DNA of 64,000 bases from Strigamia acuminata (lineage: Eukaryota > Arthropoda > Chilopoda > Geophilomorpha > Linotaeniidae). Position 1 is the stretch's first letter. Each line of letters begins with the position of its first letter. The stretch is taken from assembly GCA_949358305.1 (NCBI GenBank), contig OX442322.1:4278001-4342000 (forward strand), in the 5' to 3' direction. The position numbers were made by a program, and so were the translations under genes. A model generated the notes under the pieces. The model did no database searches, was not told the origin of the DNA, and was given only the letters and a program-made list of their open reading frames with translations. Shown in pieces: positions 10,525-19,471 of the stretch.

Positions 10525-12896
10525 TGCCTGAAGTGGAGATCAAACCCACTTTACATTCGATCACCATTAATTCTCACAAGCCGTGTGGTTATTCGTTTAA
10601 AGTGGTGTGCACGGAGAACGAAGCTTATTCCAGACCGTTACAGCTGTACAGAGGTCCGGATGCCGTCGAACATTTTTTGCAATCGTTGCGAGCGGAAATT
10701 AAAGCCGTGGTTCTTCAATTTTCCGAATTGGGACAAAAACAATTCAATTCCAAAACGATGACTCCGCTTCAATGGAAGGCCTATAGAAATGCAACAACGT
10801 GTTACTTATGTGGTGATGAATTCTTTGAAGAATTAGAAGGCTGGACAAAAGTCTTGAATCATAACCATTTCACCGGACAGTTCCGCGGAGCCGCACACGG
10901 CAATTGTAACCTGAACTACCATTGGCGGAGATCTGTGCCTGTAGTTTTCCATAATGGAAAAAGATACAATTTTCATTTGATATTCCCGCATTTAACCGTC
11001 GAGACAGAAAAAGTGACCGTCATCGCCGAAAACTCGGAATTATACAAATCTTTCACGCTGAGAATCAATACCAGCGATGATCCAAAAGTGCCTCGTAAAG
11101 TTACGTTAAAATTCTTGGATAGTTTCCAATTTCTCGCGAGCAGTTTATCCAATTTGGCTAAAAATCTAGAGAAGTCGCAGTTCGTTGTCTTTCGAAGCGA
11201 GTTTAAGGGTGAGGAAATTGATTTTCTTAAGAGGAAAGGAGTATACCCTTACAGATATATGACCGGTTGGTCAAAATTTCAAGAAGATAAACTTCCGCCG
11301 ATGGAAGAATTTGAGAACATATCCGACGACGATTACCAATATGCCCAGTTAGTTTGGAAAACGTTGGGAATTAAAAACATGGGCGAATATCACGATTTAT
11401 ATCTGAAGACCGACACTCTGTTGTTGGCGGATATATTCGAACAGTTTAGGAAAATGTGTTTGAATCATTACAAGCTAGACCCCAGTCATTATATCACGTT
11501 TCCGAGTCTGTCTTGGGACGCGGCGCTGCTCATCACCAAAGTTAAATTGGAATTTCTGTCTGATCCAGATATGTACATGTTTGTCGAACAAGGAATAAGA
11601 GGTGGTGTTGCCACGATCAGTCAACGCTACGTCAAAGCTAATAATCCTCTTCTGGCATCGGGGTACAATTGTGAGAAACCAGAGAGTTACATCGTCTATT
11701 TGGATGCAAATTCCATGTATTCCTGGGCAATGAGCAAACCGTTACCTGTTGGAAAGTTTGCCTTCGACGATAATTTAGCCGAATGGACGCAAGAAAGGAT
11801 TTTGAAAATGGGAGAGAACGATACGACGGGGTGCATCTTGGAAGTGGATTTGGGATATCCGCAAGAACTGCACTTGTCCCACAATTGTCTGCCTTTGGCT
11901 CCGGAAATGATACGTTCTGCGGACGACACTTGTCCCAGATTAATCCCGCATTTGCAAGGTCGTTGTAATTACATTCTGCATTACAGAGCTCTGCAATTGT
12001 ACTTGTCCCTGGGCATGAGGTTGATGAAAATAAAAAAAGTGCTGACGTTTGAGCAAAAACCGTGGCTGGCCAAGTATATCAAACTGAATATTGAGAAACG
12101 GAAGTCCGCTACCAGTGATTTTGAGCAGGAATTGGCGAAACTCTCTAACAACTCGGTCTTTGGAAAAACCTTGCAAGACGTGAGGAAATATAGACAATTT
12201 TATCTGGTGAATAATCAGAAAGACTGGGATAAACACCTCAACCACGCCGGTTTCAAAGGATTTAAAGTTTTAAATAAAGATCTGATTTTGGTTGAACGCC
12301 GAAAGCTGGAATTGACGTTAGACAAACCTATTTACAGCGGATTAACTATCCTGGACTTGTCTAAATGCTTGCTACATGACTTTCATTACAACGTCATGAA
12401 AAAAAAATTCTCAGACAAGCTGAGATTGCTAATGACGGATACGGATAGTTTGATGTACGAAATAGAAGCTCCGTCGGTCTACTCGTTCTTCAGAGAAAAA
12501 ATACCAGAAGTGATGGATCTGTCTAATTACGATCCACCCGACGGCAGAAACAGACGCGTCATAGGATGCTTCAAAGACGAGACTGCCGGCGAGCCGATAG
12601 AAGAGTTTGTAGGGCTAAGAGCCAAATGTTACGCTTATAACGTGAACGGGAAAACGAGCATGCGATGTAAAGGCATAAAGAAAGCCGTCGTGGAGCAAGA
12701 GCTGGACTTGGAGGCGTACAAGAAGATATTGTTCGGAGAACGGGAGGCCCACAGATTGAAATTTGAAACGATCAAGTCAAAACTGCACGTTCTCACAACG
12801 GTCGAGGTGGACAAATTGGCATTGTCAGCGAAAGACAAGAAACGAGTGATATTAGAAGATTGTATTCATACAAAGGCTTATGGTTATGTTGAGTAA
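10480..12896 (+). CDS. pPolB: Polinton DNA polymerase B, exonuclease and polymerase part (frame 2)
   Basis: Protein-primed family B polymerase that would replicate the element. The -1 frame already encodes Exo I (YADFEAF, about 10500); no ATG lies there. Then a CYLCG...HNHFTGQFRG zinc/HNH-like segment (10800-10920), Exo II region FHNGKRYNFHLI (Asn where Asp is usual), Exo III FLDSF, motif A DANSMYSW (about 11703), motif B NNSVFGKT (about 12150), motif C TDTDSLMY (about 12436), KxY region LRAKCYAY and the ILEDCIHTKAYGY end. Polymerase carboxylates are intact. It converges on the coiled-coil gene, 4 bp away. Confidence 0.92.
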
Positions 12897-12900
12897 AAAG

Positions 12901-14235
12901 TTACTTATTAAATAAATTAAAGTGAATATACACTTGATATCTCGGTACTTTTTCACTTTCTTCTGGTTCTATTTCTTCTGTAATTATGAGTTTATCTCCG
13001 CATTTAAATTCTAACGGAGGATTGTAAACACTTGTCGTGATTAACTTTTGCCAATTGAGGTTAACGTCGACAACAGTAAAGGGATCACTTTCTCTAATAT
13101 TTGAACTATCAATTACTAAGTTTATCATGTGACCCATTCCATGTTCTCTCTTTGCACCTATGTCGTAATAACATATATCTATACTTGTAATCTCACATCT
13201 TCTAAATGTTCTAAAAGTTGATTCGTTTTCATCAATGAAAAAATTTACTTTTCCTTCCTTGTTGGCTGAATGATAATTTTCAAATTTCACAATATATTTT
13301 TCAACTTGTATATCTTGTTTAATGTTTTTTATTTCTGCAACCATTTCAGCCTTATTTGCTTCTAGCATTGCTTTAATTTTCCCATCTTCCTGTAAACTCT
13401 GATTAATGCGTTCTATTTCTGCACTCATTTCAGCCTTATATGCATCTAGCATTGCTTTAATTTGCTCATCATCCTGTAAACTCTGCTTGATGCGCTCTAT
13501 TTCCACAGTCATTTCAGTCTTATATGTATCTAGCATTGTTTTAATTTGCTCATCATTCCGTAAACTCTGTTTGTTGTGCTCTATTTTTGCACTCATTTCA
13601 GCCTTACATGCTTCTAGTATTTCTTTAATTTCCTCATCATCAACGTGAGCAATCTGATGAATGTGCTCCATTTCCGCAGCTATTTTAGCCTTATATGTAT
13701 CTAGCATTGCTTTAACTCGCTCGTCGTTCTGTAAACTCTGTTTGATGGATTCTATTTCTGCAGTCATTTCAGCCTTATGTGCATCTAGCTTCGCTTTAAC
13801 TTGCTCATCGTCTTGTAAACTTTGTTTGATGCGCTCTATTTCTGCAATCATTTCAGTTTTAATTTGTCCATCATCCTGTAAACTCTGTTTGATGTGTTCT
13901 ATTTCTACAACCATTTCTGCCTTATGTGCATTTATGTTCGCTTTAACTTGCTCATCATCCTGTAAACTCTGTTTAATATGGTCGTCGACTCGAGATTTTA
14001 TACCTTCCATAAGCACGACAGAACCTGCAGCTGCCGGGTCTGGTATTCCAACAACAAAATCTTTTTTTAGTTGTGCGATATCGTTTCTGTGGCCAAACAC
14101 CATTTGTCTAATCTGCTCTTGTTCATCATGCGTTAAATTACTCCCATCTCGTTTGGCAATTTTTCGCGGAGTCAGTCCAAATCTGTGCACTGGATTTAAG
14201 TGGAAGTCGTCTCTCGCCTTATTAACGCTCCCCAT
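12901..14235 (-). CDS. Long coiled-coil protein with C-terminal globular domain (Polinton)
   Basis: About 444 residues from ATG 14235, chosen because an A6 run precedes it; the frame is open 11 codons further up. N-terminal region of about 90 residues (GLTPRKIAKRDG), then eight repeats of about 28 residues (IKQSLQDDEQVKA...KAEM-AEIE, about 13300-13990), each four heptads; one unit is shorter by one heptad. The C-terminal 130 residues are not repetitive and rich in beta-type sequence (end YQVYIHFNLF). Anchor, stalk and head suggest a fibre-like or structural role, by inference only; no family recognised. It overlaps the broken protease at its 5' end. Confidence 0.75.
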   Translation of the reverse strand: MGSVNKARDDFHLNPVHRFGLTPRKIAKRDGSNLTHDEQEQIRQMVFGHRNDIAQLKKDFVVGIPDPAAAGSVVLMEGIKSRVDDHIKQSLQDDEQVKANINAHKAEMVVEIEHIKQSLQDDGQIKTEMIAEIERIKQSLQDDEQVKAKLDAHKAEMTAEIESIKQSLQNDERVKAMLDTYKAKIAAEMEHIHQIAHVDDEEIKEILEACKAEMSAKIEHNKQSLRNDEQIKTMLDTYKTEMTVEIERIKQSLQDDEQIKAMLDAYKAEMSAEIERINQSLQEDGKIKAMLEANKAEMVAEIKNIKQDIQVEKYIVKFENYHSANKEGKVNFFIDENESTFRTFRRCEITSIDICYYDIGAKREHGMGHMINLVIDSSNIRESDPFTVVDVNLNWQKLITTSVYNPPLEFKCGDKLIITEEIEPEESEKVPRYQVYIHFNLFNK

Positions 14236-14640
14236 TTTTTTAATACGAACAAACACAAATGTCCGCACGTGACTTCGTCAAACGATTGATACTGATAAAC
14301 GTTATATTTTATATTGTCTCCCAGATAACGGTACAATTCAATAGGAGGCGGAAGATCGCCGAAACTATCAAACTATAATTTGTCTCGCTTGTTTTTAGCG
14401 TACGCCACCCAATGGCTACCACTTTGCAGATGCTTATTCAAATTAACAATTCCGCATTTGAAGGGTCTGGCTTTGACGGGCAACGTGTCTCTGGAGAACA
14501 CTCCTCTGAAGAATGGAATATTCATTCGTCTAGCCAATTTGCCCAATTGCAGGGAATCTAGCGGTTGAATTATTGCCCCATCTTTCCCGCCGCCGACGAG
14601 CCGTACGGTTTCAAGTAGAAACCTTTTCCAGTTTTGCAAA
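14196..14640 (-). pseudogene. Adenain-type cysteine protease, broken copy (Polinton)
   Basis: Frame with IPFFRGVFSRDTLP, CGIVNL, then GSHWVAY (catalytic His), a TAG stop at 14373-14375, and in the same frame FDSFGDLPPP and a TCGHLCLF active-site Cys region, ending at 14196. All protease landmarks are present but the stop separates His from Cys. It has no own ATG; the upstream pX-like frame would need a -1 shift to enter it. Homologues from memory are often fused to a pX-like N-terminus. An intact second protease lies at 20902-21321. Confidence 0.75.
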
Positions 14641-15049
14641 TCCGTAATTTTTTTTTTAACGATTGACGAAGACCTTTGCCTTCGGTGGCTAGATTGTGGC
14701 GCTTGGCTTCATCGACCATTTCCTTATTTGATTTTGCCGAGTCTACGGCTTTAGCGATGCCTGCTGCACCCCCAGCCAGTCCACCCAATGCCCCCAATAA
14801 TGGAAGCAGCAATGGAAAGAATCCACCAGTTTGTCTAACCTGTTTCGTAGGTATGCTTAAAGTCATTCCTTTCTTTTTAGAACCGGCTTTTTTGATCTTA
14901 TTTATCTGTCTATCAGTAAGAGACAAGCCATGATTGCCGTTCAGTTGTTTATACTTCAATCTTAAATGTAAGGGTATCCTTTTTTTGATGGATTTGGATA
15001 CCTTTCGTTGCTGATTGGGGGTTAACGCTACCTTATGAATTTTATACAT
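14570..15049 (-). CDS. pX-like minor virion protein (Polinton)
   Basis: 159 residues: basic N-terminal half (KKRIPLHLRLKYKQLNG), a hydrophobic glycine-rich segment (FFPLLLPLLGALGGLAGGAA, about residues 83-102) and a KGFYLKPYG motif near the end. Basic plus hydrophobic composition and the position next to the capsid gene match the pX-type protein of Polintons, possibly DNA- or membrane-associated in the particle. ATG 15049 follows ATAAAAAAATAAGAG. A T10 run (A10 in the sense strand) lies at 14648-14657. Confidence 0.75.
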   Translation of the reverse strand: MYKIHKVALTPNQQRKVSKSIKKRIPLHLRLKYKQLNGNHGLSLTDRQINKIKKAGSKKKGMTLSIPTKQVRQTGGFFPLLLPLLGALGGLAGGAAGIAKAVDSAKSNKEMVDEAKRHNLATEGKGLRQSLKKKLRICKTGKGFYLKPYGSSAAGKMGQ

Positions 15050-15068
15050 CTCTTATTTTTTTATAACT

Positions 15069-16391
15069 TTAATATAACACTTCGATTTTGCCTTTGTCCA
15101 ATTTCATATTCATCAACCTGTTGCCTATTATGAAAGCGTAAGCTTTAGTATTGGCCGGGACTGCCGTTTCAAATTTCATTTTTATTTGCACGTCTATTAT
15201 GCCAGTTTTCAGCCTCTCGCTCTGTTTCAAGCAATCGATCACAATCAGCGGGTAAAGTTTCGCATAATCCCACGCGTTGAACATTATATCAGATGCGCCG
15301 TAATAATCTTTCCTAAATTGGATGCACGATTCTAGAAACCTACTGAAATTGCTATTTTCAAAGTTCTCGTTCGAGTCTAAATAGGGGTACCGCTCGGAGT
15401 TCAGGTAAGCGTGAACTTTGTTGACTTTAACGGTGTCGAATATTGCCGTATTTTTGGTTTGGTCGTTTCTTTTATCGGTCTGAAATCCGACGATGATGTA
15501 CCGCGGTTTTTCGGAAGTGCTAGTGGTTACCACTCGCCAGGCATGCTCCGTGGTTTGAGGCAAGTCTGACATTTCGAACGACCAATGACGGAACGCTAAG
15601 GGAATATTCACACCTCTATCCATGGCTGCGAGCAGACGACTCTTTTGCACGTCGGATGGAATCACGTGCGGCATTAACCAATATAATTGTTGGAGAACTA
15701 TTTTACCTTCGGGTATGGCTACTTGGGCTCCAGCCACAGTTTTATTTGCGGCTTTAAAAATGGCATCGTCGTTATGCGTTCTCATCAAAGTTAAAACTTG
15801 TTTTGCGCCGTAAATGACTTTGTTGTAGTCTTTAAAGAATCCCGTCAGATGGGTCAGTGGCACTAACAATGAAAAGGTACCGTGCTTTTTTGGCAGCACG
15901 TTGTATAACCTGCGCCGTGACTCAAATCCGGGATTGTCGAGATCCACCGTTTTGCCGGATTTGTGGTCGGGTAACCAGCCCATATTTTCGATTGCGTTTT
16001 GGCGATTGTGATACGACAAAGCGCCTTTCATAGTGGTGGCATAGCCTGGATAATTAATCTCGTCGATTAGTTTATCTCCGATGTGATATTTCAGGTTGCT
16101 GAAGAGAAAAGGCATGAAATTATTCACTAGCGTTGCCGCATCATCGATGTCCTTTCCCTCCGACGCATATTCCGTTCCATCATTCTTTGTCAACTGCCCC
16201 GTTACGCATACGTAACTTTTATGGGGGTGTGTCCAGATATCTTCGTTCTGTATGATTAGTCGAATTTCAGAGTTCACGTTATTCAAATTTGTCCCAATAA
16301 TCGGGTGATACTCGTGATATCTGTATGCATTTACAGATTCGTCGATGACAAACGGTTGTTCGACGTCTAAATAATTTTCGGCGACTTGCAT
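15069..16391 (-). CDS. MCP: Polinton major capsid protein (double jelly-roll)
   Basis: 440 residues with landmarks of the double jelly-roll-like family common in arthropod Polintons: YHPIIGTNLNN, IQNEDIWTHPHKSYV, FMPFLFSNLKYHIGD, the EKPRYIIVGFQTDKRN strand and a C-terminal CLKQSERLKTG segment. It would form the icosahedral shell. Full length, no internal stop. ATG 16391 follows an A6 run; the pX-like gene starts 19 bp beyond its stop, suggesting one transcription block. Confidence 0.88.
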   Translation of the reverse strand: MQVAENYLDVEQPFVIDESVNAYRYHEYHPIIGTNLNNVNSEIRLIIQNEDIWTHPHKSYVCVTGQLTKNDGTEYASEGKDIDDAATLVNNFMPFLFSNLKYHIGDKLIDEINYPGYATTMKGALSYHNRQNAIENMGWLPDHKSGKTVDLDNPGFESRRRLYNVLPKKHGTFSLLVPLTHLTGFFKDYNKVIYGAKQVLTLMRTHNDDAIFKAANKTVAGAQVAIPEGKIVLQQLYWLMPHVIPSDVQKSRLLAAMDRGVNIPLAFRHWSFEMSDLPQTTEHAWRVVTTSTSEKPRYIIVGFQTDKRNDQTKNTAIFDTVKVNKVHAYLNSERYPYLDSNENFENSNFSRFLESCIQFRKDYYGASDIMFNAWDYAKLYPLIVIDCLKQSERLKTGIIDVQIKMKFETAVPANTKAYAFIIGNRLMNMKLDKGKIEVLY

Positions 16392-16439
16392 GGTTGCTAT
16401 TTTTTAATTACGAAATATATATATATACAAATATACAAA

Positions 16440-16740
16440 TATACAATTACAAGTAATTTATTTATTTGTAAATATTTAATAGCAAATGTTAAATGTGTAT
16501 TTTAATTCATTTACAAGTAATTTAATTCATTTACAAGTAATTCATTTATTTGTCAATATTTAATAGAAAATATTAAATGTGTAATTCAATTCATTTACAA
16601 GTAATTCATTTATTTGTAAATATTTAATAGAAAATGTTAAATGTGTAATTCAATTCATTTACAAGTAATTCATTTATTTGTAAATATTTAATAGAAAATA
16701 TTAAATGTGTAATTCAATTCATTTACAAGTAATTCATTTA
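16440..16740. repeat. Tandem repeat, about 64 bp x 4
   Basis: AT-rich array upstream of the capsid gene with recurring CATTTACAAGTAATTCA and TTAATAGAAAATGTTAAATG. Copies are nearly identical except the first. No coding potential. Confidence 0.85.
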
Positions 16741-16749
16741 AAAAGAGTT

Positions 16750-16893
16750 TATGTAATCTTTATTATCGGGACGAAGTGAAGCTACTTTCATTTCCACATT
16801 GCCACCGCCTCTCTTAGCCGGCTCTATTGTAGGCTTCTCTTTTGCGACGACATAATGTGTCGTAATATTTTTTTTCTTAAATATAATCGGCAT
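16750..16893 (-). CDS. Small basic 47-residue protein (Polinton), hypothetical
   Basis: ATG 16893 lies 9 bp after the minor capsid stop and is preceded by the same A-rich spacer (A7) as the other capsid-block genes, which is the main reason to call it. It encodes MPIIFKKKNITTHYVV, a basic GGG-containing middle and an IIKIT end. No family recognised. Confidence 0.45.
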
Positions 16894-16902
16894 CTTATTT
16901 TT

Positions 16903-17634
16903 TTAAACTGACCTTTTTCTTCTCAAATGGAACCGCGCGGTAAAAACTTCCCCTCTGAGATTGATGGGTTTACTATCTTGATCGGTCAACCATATTCTGA
17001 CTTCGTGAATTTTGGATTGATTTTTTAATGGCAAGTACAGTATGTTATTCGGCATTTCGACTATTTTGAAACCGGCCGGAACGTTTGGAAAAAATGCGTA
17101 AATAATCGGAGATGCTTCACCGTTCAAGTACGAATCGGTAATTAAATCGCAGTGCACCAGTATGGTGTTTATGTGGAAAATGTTAACGGGATTGACCGAC
17201 TCACTGGTTCCGGCTGTATATTCACGCTTTTCAAATCTGAATAAATGAGCCATGTTATTCTCGTGCGTGAAATCTACGGCATATTCCATTTGACTTATCG
17301 TCAACGTCGTAGATAAAGTGTTAATATTCTCTTTTATGTCAATGAACGGTAGGTCACTGTTTTGGTCCCAATGTCCTCTCGCTTTCATCTCGGTATGTAA
17401 TCGAGCGATAATGTCGACGAGTTCGTAACTACCGGGTGGGAAAGTAATGATTAGCGATGTTTTCGTTTTATCGATCGAATACACGAATACGTTGTTTTCC
17501 TCGGTGATATTTGGCATTGAATTAAAAGTCTCCAGACTCACTAATCCTAATTCAAATTCATCCTCGCCCAGTAATAAAGGCAACGAGAATGTGGTGAGAA
17601 AATCGGTCTTTGTGCTACTCAATACAATAGACAT
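16903..17634 (-). CDS. mCP: Polinton minor capsid (penton-type) protein
   Basis: 243 residues from ATG 17634 (MSIVLSS), preferred over upstream in-frame codons because it follows the A-run spacer after the preceding gene's stop. Family landmarks: FPPGSYELVDI, VNPVNIFHINTILVHC, YAFFPNVPAGFKIVE, IWLTDQDSKPINLRGE and FTARFHLR. It is expected to form the vertex of the capsid as a single jelly-roll. Spacing to both neighbours is about 10 bp. Confidence 0.85.
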   Translation of the reverse strand: MSIVLSSTKTDFLTTFSLPLLLGEDEFELGLVSLETFNSMPNITEENNVFVYSIDKTKTSLIITFPPGSYELVDIIARLHTEMKARGHWDQNSDLPFIDIKENINTLSTTLTISQMEYAVDFTHENNMAHLFRFEKREYTAGTSESVNPVNIFHINTILVHCDLITDSYLNGEASPIIYAFFPNVPAGFKIVEMPNNILYLPLKNQSKIHEVRIWLTDQDSKPINLRGEVFTARFHLRRKRSV

Positions 17635-17644
17635 GTTGTTTTTT

Positions 17645-18772
17645 TTAATTTGCGAGAATTTTCTTGCGCATGTTTTCAAACTTGGTTTTATCGAGGACTC
17701 TTTCCTCTTTTAGTTCTATAAGTATTTCTACAATTTCATTGTCGTGAGACTGATTTCCGGCATCCCGTGATGCGTGCAACATTCGCAGCCTGTCTATTAA
17801 TTCGTCCGGGTTATTGTAATACTTGTAGTCTACGGAGTTGTGCGGACGAAACGTTTTCATAATGCCTTTACCCGATTGTAGATATTGTGCTTGATGTTTT
17901 TTGTAGTGTTGCCAAATTGGTTTAATCACTTTCAGATACTTCTCTCCTTTAGAAGATTTTGGCCTATTAGTTGCTGGATCATGACGACTAAATAATGCTT
18001 TAGTTTTGATTAGAATGTCGGCATAATTATTTAATGCCTTCTGATTCTGATATGGATCCAATGCTGGAATTTTGTTCAAGAGGAAATCCTTTAATTCTTT
18101 ATCGAATCTATATATTTTATTTCTTATAGAAATATGTTCCGGGATTAATGTAACTTCTTCGACTCCTATTTTAAATTTTAAGTCTTTAGTATCAAATCTG
18201 ATTCCAAACACACGGTCTATATTACCCGCATTTGCAGCATAATAACTTATAAAAGATTGCAGATACGTGTCTTCCGGATCTGTTTCTTTCTTTTTCCATT
18301 CGAGACTTCTACGTACTTCCGTGCGATATTTATCAGAAACAGCATCAGCATCGTCACCAAGATTTGCTTCTTCTTCTTCCACACTTCGAAGTGATGTATT
18401 GTTCTCTTCATCGTGATCAACTAAACTTTGAGGAGTTCCACGATGACTAGAGGACAAGCTTTGGCGTAAGAACTGTCTTTTAATGGATGCATTTTCCCAA
18501 TTTCTGACGGGTGTCTTTATATCTATTTTTGACATTGTCTTCTTAGGCTCGCTTTTAACGGTAGTAAAAGGTGACGGTTTGAAAGACATGGGTTGGGGTG
18601 GAGATACCTGCTGCTGCTGCGGCAGGCTATGCAATGCTGTAGTAACCGGTTTGAAGAATGCATCGAGCGCTTCATCTTTGGATCCTCTGTTTAACTTATC
18701 TTGCAGAAACTTTTTTTTCAAGCTCTGTTTTAATTTCTCGTAATTTCTACGCTGTTGTTTATTCATGTTCAT
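17645..18772 (-). CDS. Conserved Polinton protein of unknown function
   Basis: 375 residues. Lys-rich N-terminus, a low-complexity Ser/Gln/Pro and acidic region (about 50-140), then a conserved C-terminal domain with FGIRFDTKDLKFKIG, RHDPATNRPKSSKGEKYLKV and an LRMLHASRDAGNQ helix region. I recognise this domain from Polinton and adintovirus genomes (I believe DUF8207, from memory); its role is not established. Its first codons overlap the end of the ATPase gene by 14 bp. Confidence 0.75.
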   Translation of the reverse strand: MNMNKQQRRNYEKLKQSLKKKFLQDKLNRGSKDEALDAFFKPVTTALHSLPQQQQVSPPQPMSFKPSPFTTVKSEPKKTMSKIDIKTPVRNWENASIKRQFLRQSLSSSHRGTPQSLVDHDEENNTSLRSVEEEEANLGDDADAVSDKYRTEVRRSLEWKKKETDPEDTYLQSFISYYAANAGNIDRVFGIRFDTKDLKFKIGVEEVTLIPEHISIRNKIYRFDKELKDFLLNKIPALDPYQNQKALNNYADILIKTKALFSRHDPATNRPKSSKGEKYLKVIKPIWQHYKKHQAQYLQSGKGIMKTFRPHNSVDYKYYNNPDELIDRLRMLHASRDAGNQSHDNEIVEILIELKEERVLDKTKFENMRKKILAN

Positions 18773-19436
18773 TTTTTAAAAATGGGTAAAATTTATTTTT
18801 ATATCTCCCGCTCGACATAGACTTGGTCTTGTCAATCGTGAGAAAGCCGAACGTATCATCATCCCAACACGACTTGCATACGTCTCTGAATCGAACGTAC
18901 GTCATGTCCGTTCCAACATGGTTGTCAAAAACGTGTTTCATGTTTCTTTCATCTTGTCTAAACATGATTATTAAATTGGCATTGTCTCTTATCACCTGTT
19001 TTGGGATCCGGCTATAAGTCAGACACAAGTAAAAGCAATCCACGTTACTATGACGCCCCTGGGCAAAATATTTCTCAATATTATGTTGTTTGTTGGTCAT
19101 CACATCGTCAAACACAAAAATAGACTTGTTCACATTTTTATCAAAAAGTTGTTCGGGAGACGGTACATCTTCGTTGCTCGGGAAGAAATGAGCTACCTGT
19201 TCGCCCAATTCCGATTCTAGATCCTCGAACAACTCTCTTAACCGTTCGTATTTTGGTTGAAATAAAGTTTTAGAAAACACCATCAGCTTGTCGAACCGTA
19301 GCCAATGCAGGAAGTTTAGCAACAGATTCGTTTTCCCACATTCGGCCGAGCCACACATGATGCATCTTATGTTTTTCGGCAAAATCGACTTATCACATTT
19401 GTCCAAACGCCCCGTGTCAAAATTTATGACATTCAA
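18759..19436 (-). CDS. ATP: DNA-packaging ATPase (FtsK/HerA, A32-like)
   Basis: 225 residues. Walker A GSAECGKT (about residue 29), Walker B SIFVFDDV (about 105), then YFAQGRHSNVD and a LTYSRIPKQVIRDN stretch typical of Polinton packaging ATPases, which pump DNA into capsids. The expected start is a TTG at 19436; the first in-frame ATG lies only two codons before Walker A, so the ATG appears lost or a near-cognate start is used. It is divergent from the zinc-ribbon gene, 35 bp away. Confidence 0.88.
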   Translation of the reverse strand: MNVINFDTGRLDKCDKSILPKNIRCIMCGSAECGKTNLLLNFLHWLRFDKLMVFSKTLFQPKYERLRELFEDLESELGEQVAHFFPSNEDVPSPEQLFDKNVNKSIFVFDDVMTNKQHNIEKYFAQGRHSNVDCFYLCLTYSRIPKQVIRDNANLIIMFRQDERNMKHVFDNHVGTDMTYVRFRDVCKSCWDDDTFGFLTIDKTKSMSSGRYKNKFYPFLKNEHE

Positions 19437-19471
19437 TTTTTATATTCCCGTAATAAAAAAAGAAGACAAAC
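19437..19471. promoter_or_regulatory. 35-bp divergent intergenic region
   Basis: Separates the minus-strand packaging block from the plus-strand block. It holds TTTTTATA on one side and TAATAAAAAAAGAAG before the plus-strand ATG. Any bidirectional promoter must sit here or inside the genes. Confidence 0.5.

Noticed and set aside
13406-14272. Plus-strand Cys/Ser/Leu-rich repeated frames
   Set aside because: Antisense shadow of the coiled-coil repeats.
16440-16740. Possible CRISPR array
   Set aside because: Copies are tandem without unique spacers, AT-rich, in a eukaryotic transposon.
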